A DNA stretch of 64,000 bases from Novosphingobium mangrovisedimenti (GCF_025153475.1 NZ_JANZXA010000007.1:62001-126000); one strand, 5' to 3'; numbered from the stretch's first letter, positions 8,516 to 16,916 are shown. Program-made: numbers and translations. The notes: generated from the sequence alone by a model not told the origin.

Positions 8516-9688
8516 TCACCACCGGCGCCGGCGCTGGCAGGCGACGACGCGGCGGCGGATTTCTGCGGCGCGCTGTTCGGGCGTCACCACCGGCGTGTCT
8601 TCCGGCAAATATTGCCGCAGGTCCGCCAGCTTGACGCGCGTGATCGTGGGCACCGGCTCGCTGTCGCAGTCGTACCAGCGGCCGTAGATGCCGCCTTCCC
8701 TGTAGCCCGCCGGATCGAGCCAGTTGGGCACGCCCGGATCGGTCAGCGCAATCACGCCGCGATACTTGCCGTCACTCGACAGCGCAGCCATCGCGCCATT
8801 GGTGCTGCTGAGGCGATAGACGTATTCGAGGGCGTTGAAGTACGGATCGTTGAGCTGGATGTTCCAGTAAGGCGCTTTCTCGGGAATTTCCGTCTCGATG
8901 ACGAGCGCCTCGTCTTCCTCGAGCTGGAACACAGCGGGCCAGTAGGTCTGCTTGATCAATGCCCCCGGCATGCGCAGCGGCTCGAAGACATTGAAGCCGA
9001 CGCGCTCCTTCACGCCGTTCTGCATCGCGTAGTAGAGCTTGGTCTTCCTCGCAGGAAACCTGGCCATCTCCTTGATCCGGCGCAGGATTTCCTCCGGCGT
9101 GAGGCGCGGTTTGGGCGGCACGGGATCGAGACACTCGATCGACAGAACCGGGTCCACCTCGCCGTGCCAGTCATACATACGATAGCGGGTGAACATGCCA
9201 CGCGCCTCGGGATCGATCGGCGCCCAGTGGCCTTCATAGCCCTTGGGCCGCTCGGCACTGAAGACAATCGAGAAGTCCTTGCCCAGCCCGATGCCGATGT
9301 CGTTGGTATCGAGTTCGTTGTGGCCGCCGGGACGCGGCAGTTCATCGACCGTGCCCGAAAGCGCCTTTTGCGACGTGAACGAGAGAATCTTGCACGTCCC
9401 CCGATTGCCCGAGACCCGATAGGTCAGATCACCCCGGATCGGCGATTGCACGTAGATATCGTCGGGGTTGGGCTGGAGCGTATAGACCGGATTCCACAAG
9501 GGCGCCCAGTCGGGGTGCTCGGCATCGGCATGGAAGTACATGAAATAGGCGTAGGAGAGGCTCGTCATCGTCTGGCGATAGACGTCGGCACGATAGGCCG
9601 GATCATCCGGGTGCCAGGTGTCCCTGAGATTGGCAACGGCCCCTTCGAGATCGGCCAGGTACGGAAGGATGGCGGGCTCGATTTCCAT
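8516..9688 (-). CDS. DUF1214 domain-containing protein
   Basis: A 390-aa soluble protein without a visible signal peptide or membrane segment. The C-terminal half carries the DUF1214-like pattern: AFYWNIQL-type core here as APYWNIQLNDPYFNALEYVY, then SSDGKYRGVIALTDPGVPNWLDPAG and IYGRWYDCDSEPVPTITRVKL. The N-terminal half (PLWNPVYTLQPNPDDIY, LTYRVSGNRGTCKI) fits the partner region usually seen in these proteins. The biochemical function of the family is not known. Such genes are frequent beside P450s and sulfotransferases in sphingomonads. GGAGGCAGGTGAGG lies upstream of ATG 9688, and the SDR stop is four bases away. The very C-terminus is basic (RRRVVACQRRRRW). Confidence 0.75.
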   Translation of the reverse strand: MEIEPAILPYLADLEGAVANLRDTWHPDDPAYRADVYRQTMTSLSYAYFMYFHADAEHPDWAPLWNPVYTLQPNPDDIYVQSPIRGDLTYRVSGNRGTCKILSFTSQKALSGTVDELPRPGGHNELDTNDIGIGLGKDFSIVFSAERPKGYEGHWAPIDPEARGMFTRYRMYDWHGEVDPVLSIECLDPVPPKPRLTPEEILRRIKEMARFPARKTKLYYAMQNGVKERVGFNVFEPLRMPGALIKQTYWPAVFQLEEDEALVIETEIPEKAPYWNIQLNDPYFNALEYVYRLSSTNGAMAALSSDGKYRGVIALTDPGVPNWLDPAGYREGGIYGRWYDCDSEPVPTITRVKLADLRQYLPEDTPVVTPEQRAAEIRRRVVACQRRRRW

Positions 9689-9692
9689 CGCC

Positions 9693-10532
9693 TCACCTGC
9701 CTCCGGTCATGAACGAGGGATCGATCGCGCCGGTATAGACGCCGCTGGCAAAGCCCTGGTCGGTCAGCAGGAAGGCGCCGGTCACGGCGGCATTGAGCGG
9801 CGAGTTCAGCAGCACGAGTGGCCAGGCCTGCTCCTCCGCCGTCGCCATGCGGCCAAGCGAGGGATAGGGCCATGCCTCGAGGAAGCCTTCGGGCAGGTGC
9901 TGTCCCTGCTCGTCCATGAAGGCGGTCTTGGTCGGGCACGGGCCGATGGCGTTGAGGCGGATGCGCCGCTCGTTGCCGAGCTTCACCGCCGCGTTCTGCA
10001 CCCAGATCACCAGCATTTCCTTGGACGAGGTATAGCCGTCGCGCACGCGTGTCTCGGGATCGGCCTCGCACCATGCAAGCGCTTCGTCGGGCTCGGAGAT
10101 CGCGAGCATTTCGAGGCTCTGCGCAAGGTTCTTCTGCCAGCCGAGCGCGGCATCGGAGGAAATGAGCGCGATGCCGGCCCCGTCCCTCAGAGAAGGCAGC
10201 AGGCATTCGACGAAGTGGCGCGTGCCGATGTAGTTCACCTGCATGCAGTACATCGGCCCCTTCACCGTCGGCGGCAGGCCGGCGCAGGGGAACAGAAAGT
10301 CGATCGGCGCCAGTGCGGAAAGCGCTTCGGCCACGCCGCGCACGGCGCCGAAGTCGGCAAGATCGACCTGATGGAAGGTCTCGTGGGCGACCTTGGGCTC
10401 GCGAATGTCGACGATATGTACTGCGGCGCCCAGTTCACCGAGAATGCGGGCAACCTGTTCACCCATGCCCGAAGCCCCGCCGGTGACGACCACCGTCTTG
10501 CCGCGATAGCCCAGACCATCCAACTCCAGCAT
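9693..10532 (-). CDS. Short-chain dehydrogenase/reductase, 3-alpha-hydroxysteroid-dehydrogenase-like
   Basis: A 279-aa NAD(P)-dependent oxidoreductase. The nucleotide loop is VVVTGGASGMGEQVA (TGxxxGxG, residues 12-25), and Asp follows strand 2 (IVDIRE). The catalytic set is Ser in IALISSDAA and Tyr/Lys in YTSSK. The layout (CAGLPP, MQVNYIGTRHFVECLLPSL, then an insert before YxxxK, and RLNAIGPCPTKT) resembles the 3-alpha-HSD/carbonyl reductase branch of Comamonas. That is family resemblance, not proof of a steroid substrate. ATG 10532 is chosen because AAGGAG lies eight bases upstream; the open frame continues upstream without a further supported start. It is the first gene of the minus-strand operon and is divergent from the P450 gene. 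Confidence 0.88.
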   Translation of the reverse strand: MLELDGLGYRGKTVVVTGGASGMGEQVARILGELGAAVHIVDIREPKVAHETFHQVDLADFGAVRGVAEALSALAPIDFLFPCAGLPPTVKGPMYCMQVNYIGTRHFVECLLPSLRDGAGIALISSDAALGWQKNLAQSLEMLAISEPDEALAWCEADPETRVRDGYTSSKEMLVIWVQNAAVKLGNERRIRLNAIGPCPTKTAFMDEQGQHLPEGFLEAWPYPSLGRMATAEEQAWPLVLLNSPLNAAVTGAFLLTDQGFASGVYTGAIDPSFMTGGR

Positions 10533-10917
10533 GTCTTCCTCTCCTTGCAGGTCCCCGGTGGCGATCGTGCGTCGGCCTGCCCGGAGAATCGGTTCTCCAT
10601 TATTGATAGTACGGACTATCTTTAGAGACCAGAGGGGTCCAATCGCCCCGGCGGAGAACAATCCAGCCCCAGGGCAGTCCGCGCGGCAGGATCGGCCGGG
10701 AAAGCCCGATTGCCCATGCCCGACGAGGACATGAAACATGACCATCCCCTTCAAGGCACAGGACAGCATATTTTCTGTCGGTCGATTGGCGAATGCCGGA
10801 CATCTCTCGTCAAAACATAGCCTTTTAGGACAATTCGTCTGAAATATGCTAACAAGGTGACTGGCAAACGGCGCGACTCCGAAAAACAAGCGCCGACCAG
10901 GAGAGAGAAATGATCCC
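10533..10917. other. Divergent promoter region between the SDR operon and P450-tetR
   Basis: 385 bp without a supported gene. It holds the SDR ribosome binding site (AAGGAG, near 10544) and the P450 ribosome binding site (AGGAGAGAG, near 10900). It also contains the dyad at 10605-10620 and a moderately AT-rich stretch at 10780-10860 that could carry the P450 promoter. Open frames across it are extensions of the SDR frame. Confidence 0.6.
10605..10620. promoter_or_regulatory. Inverted repeat, probable TetR-type operator
   Basis: GATAGT-ACGG-ACTATC is a perfect 6+6 bp inverted repeat with a 4-bp centre. It lies in the divergent promoter region 73 bp from the SDR start and about 300 bp from the P450 start. 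A TetR gene is cotranscribed with the P450, so this is the natural candidate site for its product. Binding is inferred. Confidence 0.5.
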
Positions 10918-12153
10918 ATGACCGCCCAGCGCATAGACGACCTCGATCTCGTCCACCTTCCGATCGAAACCCCCGAGTTTGCAGCCGATCCCACCCCCTG
11001 GCTGGAAAAGGCCCGCGCCCGGCATCCCTGGCTGGCAACCAGTTCGATAGGCCCCGTACTCACCTCCTACCGCGCAATCGACGAGATCATGCGCATGGAC
11101 GACGCCCTGAAAATGCCGGGCGGCGAGATCGTCGCGATCATGGGTGCAGAGGGCACCGGCTGGGGCGATTTCGCGCAGGAAATGATGCTCGTGCGCGAAG
11201 GCCAGGACCACCAGCGCCTGCGCGGGTCGGTGAGCGGCGCCTTCGGCCCGAACAACGTGAAGCGCATGCGCCCCGTCATGATCGAGACGATCTCGGCCCT
11301 GCTCGACGAATGGGCCCCGAAAGGCGCATTCGACTTTGCCGAGTTCGCCGCCAATTTCCCGGTGCGTGTCATGTTCGCCCTGATCGGCGGCGACGTGAGC
11401 AAGCTGCCCGCCATCATTTCCTCGCTCGAGGTGCAGGGCACGAGCTTCAACATGATCGTGGAGGACATGCCGAAGATCGAGGAGGCCTATCAGGTGCTCT
11501 GGCGCTTCGTCGACGACCTGATCGGGGAACGCGGGCCCGATGCCGGCAAGGGCGACCTGCTGGACGACCTTATCGCCGCCAATACGCGGGGCGAGCTGAC
11601 CGACAAGGAACTGCGGCAGATGCTCGTCTTCCTGTTCGGCGCCGGATACGACACCTCCAAGAACCTGCTCACCTTGCTGATGAACACGATGATCGACCAC
11701 CCCGACATCTGGCGGCACTGCGCGCAGGATAAGGAATACTGCCGGCTCGTGGTGCGCGAGCAGCTACGCCTGACCAGTCCGTCCAACACCTATCGCGTCA
11801 CGACCCGCGACGTCACCTGGGAAGGCGTCACCATTCCGGCCGGAACGATGCTGCTGTTCCCGCTCGGCATTTCGGGCCGCGACCCGACCCTGTTCGCGGA
11901 TCCCTTGCGCTTTATGCCCGAGCGCCCGGACCGCACCGCCCCTCTGGCTTTCGGGCGCGGCATGCACATCTGCCTCGGCCAGTTCCTGGCGCAGGCCAAT
12001 GTCGAGGAAGCCACCCACCTGATCGCCCGGCGGCTGAAGAATCCCCGCCACACCGTCCCCGCCCAATGGCGCAGCTTTGCCGGCGTGTGGGGGATCAAAT
12101 CGCTGCCGATCGCCTTCGACCCGACCCCCACCCACGCCCCGGAGCCCGCATGA
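10918..12153 (+). CDS. Cytochrome P450 monooxygenase
   Basis: A 411-aa soluble bacterial-class P450, likely inserting one oxygen atom into an unactivated C-H bond with electrons from a ferredoxin. The heme loop is AFGRGMHICLGQFLAQ with the thiolate Cys near residue 352. The I-helix motif reads FGAGYDTSKN (Gly-Tyr-Asp-Thr in place of the common AGxxT), and the K-helix ExxR is EQLR. No N-terminal membrane anchor is present. AGGAGAGAG precedes ATG 10918; the ATG eight bases earlier runs into a stop. tetR overlaps its end. A matching adrenodoxin-type ferredoxin is encoded 31 kb away at 43592-43909, and no ferredoxin reductase is seen in the window. The substrate is unknown. Confidence 0.93.
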   Translation: MTAQRIDDLDLVHLPIETPEFAADPTPWLEKARARHPWLATSSIGPVLTSYRAIDEIMRMDDALKMPGGEIVAIMGAEGTGWGDFAQEMMLVREGQDHQRLRGSVSGAFGPNNVKRMRPVMIETISALLDEWAPKGAFDFAEFAANFPVRVMFALIGGDVSKLPAIISSLEVQGTSFNMIVEDMPKIEEAYQVLWRFVDDLIGERGPDAGKGDLLDDLIAANTRGELTDKELRQMLVFLFGAGYDTSKNLLTLLMNTMIDHPDIWRHCAQDKEYCRLVVREQLRLTSPSNTYRVTTRDVTWEGVTIPAGTMLLFPLGISGRDPTLFADPLRFMPERPDRTAPLAFGRGMHICLGQFLAQANVEEATHLIARRLKNPRHTVPAQWRSFAGVWGIKSLPIAFDPTPTHAPEPA

Positions 12154-12752
12154 CGACAGCCACCGCCCCCAAACGCCGGATGGGCTCGCGCAGTTCGGCC
12201 ACCCATGCCGCGCTGCTGGATGCGACCGAGGCGGTCATGCGCGAGGAAGGCTATGCAGCCGTCACCTCTCGCCGCGTGGCCGAGCGGGCGGGCATCAACC
12301 AGCAGACCGTCTACTACTACTTCGCGACGATGGACGACCTGCTGCTTGCAGCCTACGGCCGCCGCACCGGACAGATGCGCAAGCGGGTGGAGCAGGCCAT
12401 GGCGGCGGATCGACCGCTGCATGCGCTGTGGCAGTGCTTTGCCGACCCCTTCGACGCAGCCCTGACCATGGAATATCTCGCGCTCGCCAACCACAACGAC
12501 GCGATCCGGCGCGAAACCGTGGCATTCGGCGAGAGGCTGCGCGCGCTGGAAGTCGACCATCTGGTTCGCGGCGCCAGATCCCCCCTGCCCGACGGCGCGC
12601 CGGACAGCCCGCTGGGCCTTGTCATGGCCCTGACCTGGGTAACGCACCTGATGGGGTTCGAAGCGACGCTGGGGCTGCGCGGCGGGCACCGCGAAGTGCG
12701 CCAGCTGGCCGAATGGGCGCTGCGTCAGGTGGAACCGGCCGGCCGCAAGTAG
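12150..12752 (+). CDS. TetR/AcrR family transcriptional regulator
   Basis: A 200-aa one-component repressor. The N-terminal helix-turn-helix domain covers about residues 15-60: LLDATEAVMREEGYAAVTSR then RVAERAGINQQTVYYYFATMDDLL, ending in the family YYYF recognition-helix pattern. The C-terminal half is a variable, all-helical ligand-binding domain (ALTMEYLALANHNDAIRRE). The start at 12150 overlaps the P450 stop as ATGA, which implies translational coupling. The likely targets are its own operon and the divergent SDR operon through the dyad at 10605-10620. The inducer would be a pathway intermediate. Both points are inference from position. Confidence 0.9.
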   Translation: MTTATAPKRRMGSRSSATHAALLDATEAVMREEGYAAVTSRRVAERAGINQQTVYYYFATMDDLLLAAYGRRTGQMRKRVEQAMAADRPLHALWQCFADPFDAALTMEYLALANHNDAIRRETVAFGERLRALEVDHLVRGARSPLPDGAPDSPLGLVMALTWVTHLMGFEATLGLRGGHREVRQLAEWALRQVEPAGRK

Positions 12753-12772
12753 GCTGGTTCAGGCCCGCCCGG

Positions 12773-13699
12773 TCACAGCCACTTGTTCTCGCGATACCAT
12801 TGCGCGGTGGACTTGAGCCCTTCGCGCGTTTCGATCTGCGGCTGCCAGATATTCGCCGGAACGGCCGCCTCGGGCGAGACCACCCAGTCGGGATGGCTGA
12901 AATAGGCCGCGCGATCCAAGGTCATCTTGGCCTTGGTCCCTCGAAAGAACCGGTCCACGTGCGCGGCCCTCTCCAGAGCCTTGCGCGAAAGACCGAACAC
13001 CATCGGACGCCGCCCCATGGCCCAGCCGATCGCGCGGGCCATTTCATAGTGGCTCCAGCCCTTCGCGCGGCCATCGTCGGGCTCGAACACACGGCCCGAG
13101 ACAGTCTCGCCACCGTCCACCAGCGCAATCAGCAACCGCGCGAGATCCTCGACATGGATCATCGAGACGAGGCCTTCGCTCGGCGTCGGGATCACGCCCC
13201 AGCGCGCGGCGCGAAAAAGTTCGAACATTTCCTTGTCCCGCGGACCGTAGATCGCGGGCGGTCGCACGATCGTCCAGTCCAGCGGGCTGGCCTTCAGCAG
13301 CTTTTCCGCACGCGCCTTGGACGCGCCGTAGGCGGACAGCTCCGGCTCGCGGGCCGACAGCGAGGAGACATGAACGAAACGCGGTATGCCCTTGGCGATC
13401 AGCGTCTCGACCAGATTGAGCGTGCCCGTGACGTTACCGGCCTCGAACCCCGCCGCATCGGGCGCGTTGACCACGCCGGCCACGTGGATCGTCGCCTCCA
13501 CCCCGCGCGTCAGGTCGCTGAGCGACGCGGTGTCGGCCAGCTCTCCGGGGACCCATTCCACCCCTTCGCGAGGGGCCTGCTCGCGCCGGGTCAGTGCGCG
13601 CACGTCGTACCCGGCGGCCAGCGCCGTATCGAGCACGGCCTGACCGACGAATCCGGTAGCCCCGGTCAGGGCAATCGAAGGGCGCGCGGTTCCGGTCAC
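12773..13699 (-). CDS. NAD-dependent epimerase/dehydratase (extended SDR)
   Basis: A 308-aa extended SDR. The NAD(P) loop is LTGATGFVGQAVL near residue 11, Ser-Ser follow in FVHVSSLSA, and Tyr/Lys are in YGASKARAE. The region PPAIYGPRD matches nucleoside-sugar epimerase and NDUFA9-like proteins. The start is GTG 13699, because GTGA overlaps the proB stop. It ends 21 bp from the convergent tetR stop. Placement after proB, away from any sugar-nucleotide operon, leaves the substrate open. Relatives act on sugar nucleotides, flavonoids or steroid 3-beta-alcohols. Confidence 0.85.
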   Translation of the reverse strand: MTGTARPSIALTGATGFVGQAVLDTALAAGYDVRALTRREQAPREGVEWVPGELADTASLSDLTRGVEATIHVAGVVNAPDAAGFEAGNVTGTLNLVETLIAKGIPRFVHVSSLSAREPELSAYGASKARAEKLLKASPLDWTIVRPPAIYGPRDKEMFELFRAARWGVIPTPSEGLVSMIHVEDLARLLIALVDGGETVSGRVFEPDDGRAKGWSHYEMARAIGWAMGRRPMVFGLSRKALERAAHVDRFFRGTKAKMTLDRAAYFSHPDWVVSPEAAVPANIWQPQIETREGLKSTAQWYRENKWL

Positions 13700-14838
13700 T
13701 TGAGCACGAGCTGATCGCGATGAACCACCGAGGAACGCGGCGCATATCCAAGCACTTCGGCCTGTTCACTGGAATGAAGACCGGTAATCGCGGCGCATTC
13801 GGCAGCATCATATTCGGAAAGGCCATGCGCCAGCACGCGTCCGTCGCCATCGACAATGGCCACCGGGTCGCCGCGCTCGAACACGCCCTCTACGGCGGTG
13901 ATGCCCTTGGCCAGCAGGCTCGACCCGCGCCGCAGCGCGGCCGCGGCACCGGCATCGACCATCAACCGGCCCTTGAGCCGCAGCCGCCCCCCCAGCCAGG
14001 CCCGTTTTGACGTCCCGCGCGCGCCGGCCTTGCGGCGGGGCAGGAACAGCGTGCCGACGCCCTGCCCCATGATGCGCGCGACCGGCCGGTCGTGCTGGCC
14101 GTTTCCGATAGCAAGGCAGATACCCGCAAGCTCGGCGATCTCCGCAGCCTGCAGCTTGGAAACCATGCCGCCCGAGCCCATGCCCGAATTCGATTCCGGG
14201 CTGGCCATCGCCTTGATCTCGCTCGTGACCCCTTCCACCACCGGGATCATGCGCGCGCCGGGCTCCTTCGGGTGCCGGTCGTAGAGACCGTCGATGTCCG
14301 ACAGCAGGAGCACCGCGCTCGCCATTGCCGCCTGTGCGACGCGCGCGGCAAGGCGGTCGTTGTCACCGAAGCGGATCTCGTTGGTGGCAACCGAGTCGTT
14401 CTCGTTGATCACCGGCACCGCCCCGGCATCGAGCAGCCGGGTCAGCGTGGCGGTGACGTTGAGGTAACGCCGCCGGTCTTCGAGATCCTCCAGCGTGAGG
14501 AGCATCTGGGCGGCGGTAAGCCCGTGGCTGCCAAGCAATTCCGTCCAGAGCCCGGACAGCGCGATCTGCCCGACGGCGGCGGCGGCCTGCGCATCGGCAA
14601 GCGAGCCACGCCCGCCCTTGTCGAGCCCCAGCGTCGCCGCGCCGAGCGCAATCGCGCCCGAGGAAACCACGATGACCTGCTGCCCGCGTGCGCGCGCCTC
14701 GGCGATCTCGTCGACAAGGCCGGCAAGCCATTCACGCCGCACGCCTTCGCTGCCGACAAGCAGCGCCGAGCCGACCTTGATGACGAGGAGCGGGCACTGT
14801 GCCTTGTCGGCAAGATCGGGAAGACAGGTGATAGACAT
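13696..14838 (-). CDS. proB: Glutamate 5-kinase
   Basis: This 380-aa enzyme phosphorylates glutamate to gamma-glutamyl phosphate, the first committed step of proline synthesis, in the cytoplasm. The amino-acid kinase fold is clear: PLLVIKVGSALLV near residue 17, then VSSGAIALG, PVINENDSVA and RFGDNDRLAA. ASPESNSGMGSGGMVSK corresponds to the GTGGM loop. A C-terminal PUA domain follows (RLMVDAGAAAALRRGSSLLAKGI). ATG 14838 gives the usual family length; the open frame extends upstream but lacks homology. proC, for the last step, lies at 18833-19654. The close pairing with obgE is common, though here a plus-strand gene separates them. Confidence 0.96.
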   Translation of the reverse strand: MSITCLPDLADKAQCPLLVIKVGSALLVGSEGVRREWLAGLVDEIAEARARGQQVIVVSSGAIALGAATLGLDKGGRGSLADAQAAAAVGQIALSGLWTELLGSHGLTAAQMLLTLEDLEDRRRYLNVTATLTRLLDAGAVPVINENDSVATNEIRFGDNDRLAARVAQAAMASAVLLLSDIDGLYDRHPKEPGARMIPVVEGVTSEIKAMASPESNSGMGSGGMVSKLQAAEIAELAGICLAIGNGQHDRPVARIMGQGVGTLFLPRRKAGARGTSKRAWLGGRLRLKGRLMVDAGAAAALRRGSSLLAKGITAVEGVFERGDPVAIVDGDGRVLAHGLSEYDAAECAAITGLHSSEQAEVLGYAPRSSVVHRDQLVLK

Positions 14839-14968
14839 GGAGCGCCAGCCTCTAGGAGAATTGCCGCGCGGGGGAAAGCATCTCGATGCGCGAATGGTCC
14901 TGCGCCGGGCACGGGCGGACGGAAGCGGCCGCTTGCCCGAGCCCTGCCTGGGTGTTACGAAACCGCCA

Positions 14969-15109
14969 TGAGCGCGAAGCCCTGCACACTCAATCAACAA
15001 GGCCGTCATTTCCCGGCGGTGTCGGTGCGCGCGTTCGATTTGAGAGGTCGATAGACCCGACCTCTTTCGAAAAGCCAGCTCATCACCCCGCCCGATCGGC
15101 GGGGTTTTT
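14969..15109 (+). ncRNA. Candidate small RNA or attenuator leader with two hairpins
   Basis: AGAGGTCG (15043-15050) and CGACCTCT (15058-15065) form a perfect 8-bp stem with a 7-nt loop. The intrinsic terminator at 15086-15109 follows 20 nt later. A weak promoter, TTGCCC (14933) with 17 bp to TACGAA (14956), would start an RNA near 14969 of about 140 nt. No protein gene reads into the terminator from the left, so it ends either a small RNA or the leader of the gene at 15145. I recognise no Rfam family. Transcription is not shown. Confidence 0.35.
15086..15109 (+). terminator. Orphan intrinsic terminator upstream of the 143-aa gene
   Basis: CCCCGCC (15086-15092) pairs with GGCGGGG (15098-15104) around a 5-nt loop, followed directly by TTTTT (15105-15109). 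It points rightwards yet has no coding sequence to its left on that strand. It sits 35 bp before the start of the downstream gene. Confidence 0.75.
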
Positions 15110-15144
15110 CATGCCGGTTGGGCTTCCACCAAGGACAACAGGCC

Positions 15145-15576
15145 ATGACACTATCCGACGATTCCTCCATCGAAAGTCTTGCCCTTCGCTTTATCGACGC
15201 GCGCCTGCCGAAAGCGGAATGGACCCACGAGGGCCATTTCGCGGCGGCGCTCTGGTTGTGCAGGCACCGGCCGGACCTTGCCGCGCCGGACGAGATCCGC
15301 ACGCTCATCACGCGCTACAACGCGGCGACAGGCACGCCCAACACCGAGACGGAGGGCTACCACCATACGATCACGCTCGCATCGATGCGGGCCGCGCATC
15401 ATCACCTGCGCAGTCACGCACCGGATGCGCCGCTTCATCAGGTGCTGCGCGCGCTGATGGCCTCTGCCCATGGACGCACGGACTGGCTGCTGGCCTACTG
15501 GCACCGCGACACGCTGTTCAGCCCGGCGGCACGGCGCGCATGGCACGCGCCCGACAAGGCGGACATGCCGTTCTGA
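15145..15576 (+). CDS. Conserved-looking hypothetical protein, 143 aa, His-rich
   Basis: A soluble, mainly helical protein with no signal peptide or membrane segment. I recall similar small proteins in many Proteobacteria but do not know a function. Visible features are the N-terminal WTHEGHFAAALWLCRHR, an RTLITRYNAATGTPNTE loop, GYHHTITLASMRAAHHHL with a run of histidines, and a C-terminal LAYWHRDTLFSPAARRAW. The paired His residues (HEGH, YHH, HHH) could bind a metal, which is speculation. The start at 15145 has AGGACAACAGG upstream; a nine-codon longer version lacks a site. It reads against both neighbours (proB and obgE), behind an intrinsic terminator that might act as an attenuator. Confidence 0.75.
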   Translation: MTLSDDSSIESLALRFIDARLPKAEWTHEGHFAAALWLCRHRPDLAAPDEIRTLITRYNAATGTPNTETEGYHHTITLASMRAAHHHLRSHAPDAPLHQVLRALMASAHGRTDWLLAYWHRDTLFSPAARRAWHAPDKADMPF

Positions 15577-15589
15577 ACGGCACCGGGGC

Positions 15590-15614
15590 GACGGTCCGCG
15601 TCACGCGGGCCGTC
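15590..15614. terminator. Hairpin between convergent genes
   Basis: GACGGTCCGCG (15590-15600) pairs with CGCGGGCCGTC (15604-15614), with one G-T wobble and a 3-nt loop. It lies in the 49-bp gap between the 143-aa gene and obgE, which converge. There is no T-run on either side, so it may be a Rho-assisted or bidirectional stop. Confidence 0.4.
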
Positions 15615-15625
15615 CATGGCCGCGA

Positions 15626-16681
15626 TCAGATCGGCGACCAGGGCTTGTCTTCCGCCTCTTCCTGCTCGCCTTCGGGACGTTCGGTCACGGTCGCGGCGGG
15701 AAGGTATTCGATCACCGCATCGAGCAGCTTGGAAATGCCCTTGCCGGTCGCGCCGGAGATCGGGAACACTTCCGCCGCGCCTGCCTTGAGCAGTTCGCGG
15801 GCGTAGTCTTGCGCCAGATCATCGTCGACAAGGTCGATCTTGTTGAGCGCAACGAGGCGCGGCTTGTCCTCCAGCCCGCTGCCATAGGCTTCCAGCTCTT
15901 CCTCGACGATCTGCATCGCCTCGACCGGATCGGCGCTGGAAATGTCGATCAGGTGGATCAGCACGCGGCAGCGCTCGACATGGCCCAGGAACCGGTCGCC
16001 GATGCCCGCGCCGTCAGCGGCACCGGCGATCAGGCCGGGGATGTCCGCCAGCACGAACTCGCGGTTCTTGTGCATGACGACGCCGAGCTGCGGGCGCAAC
16101 GTGGTGAAGGCATAATCGCCGACTTTCGCCTTGGTGTTCGACAGCTTGTTGATGAAGGTGGACTTGCCCGCGTTGGGCATGCCGACGAGGCCGACATCCG
16201 CCAGCAGCTTCAGGCGCAGCCAGACCCACATTTCCTCGGCCGGCTCGCCGGGCTGGTGCTGACGCGGGGCGCGGTTGGTGCTGGTCTTGTAGCTGGCGTT
16301 GCCACGGCCGCCCAACCCGCCTTCGAGCAGCGTCACGCGCTGGCCCGCCTCGGTAAGGTCGGCCAGCACCGTCTCGCGGTCCTCGTCGGAGATGACCTGC
16401 GTCCCCACCGGCACCTTGATGACGAGATCCTTGCCCGCCGCGCCGTTGCGGTTCTTGCCCATGCCGTGCCCGCCGCGCGGTGCCTTGAAGTGCTGGGTAT
16501 AACGAAAGTCGATCAGCGTGTTGAGACCAGCGGCCGCTTCGAACACCACGTCGCCGCCCTTGCCGCCATTGCCGCCGTCCGGGCCGCCGTACTGGATGTA
16601 CTTCTCGCGCCGGAAGCTCACGGCTCCAGGCCCGCCCCCACCGGAACGGATGTAGATCTTGGCTTGGTCGAGAAAATGCAT
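15626..16681 (-). CDS. obgE: Obg family GTPase, ribosome assembly
   Basis: A 351-aa essential GTPase that works in late 50S assembly and stress signalling. The N-terminal glycine-rich OBG fold is plain (RSGGGGPGAVSFRREK, then GPDGGNGGKGGDVVF). The G domain follows with G1 GMPNAGKSTFIN near residue 167, G3 as DIPGLI, and G4 as LNKIDL. The C-terminus is a short acidic tail (EEAEDKPWSPI) instead of the full OCT domain, which is normal for alphaproteobacteria. ATG 16681 is the family start. The gene usually follows rplU-rpmA; here tRNA-Ala lies upstream, and the usual partner proB is one gene away. Confidence 0.96.
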   Translation of the reverse strand: MHFLDQAKIYIRSGGGGPGAVSFRREKYIQYGGPDGGNGGKGGDVVFEAAAGLNTLIDFRYTQHFKAPRGGHGMGKNRNGAAGKDLVIKVPVGTQVISDEDRETVLADLTEAGQRVTLLEGGLGGRGNASYKTSTNRAPRQHQPGEPAEEMWVWLRLKLLADVGLVGMPNAGKSTFINKLSNTKAKVGDYAFTTLRPQLGVVMHKNREFVLADIPGLIAGAADGAGIGDRFLGHVERCRVLIHLIDISSADPVEAMQIVEEELEAYGSGLEDKPRLVALNKIDLVDDDLAQDYARELLKAGAAEVFPISGATGKGISKLLDAVIEYLPAATVTERPEGEQEEAEDKPWSPI

Positions 16682-16840
16682 GGCTTGTTATCCGGCGGAA
16701 TGGGCAATGTGTCGAGTGTGGTGATGAAGCACCGCCGGATGCGGCACCAGCCGACGTAAAACAGGGACGCGCGCAGCGCATCCGGTGAAAACGCGAACGG
16801 CCGCAGCGATGTGCGGCCGATCAGCGGAAATATCAATTAC

Positions 16841-16916
<76 letters not shown>

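Larger units (their letters stand above)
14839..15144. other. Intergenic region between proB and the 143-aa gene, holding a possible RNA
   Basis: 306 bp without a confident protein gene. The left part is the proB leader. The right part carries two hairpins and a terminator on the plus strand, described separately. A 28-codon open frame starts at ATG 14969 (MSAKPCTLNQQ...) and ends at TAG inside the first hairpin. It has no clear ribosome binding site and is unlikely to be a gene, unless it is a leader peptide. Confidence 0.5.

Noticed and set aside
14969..15055. 28-codon gene MSAKPCTLNQQ...
   Set aside because: It has no convincing ribosome binding site and ends within a hairpin. It was kept only as a possible leader peptide.
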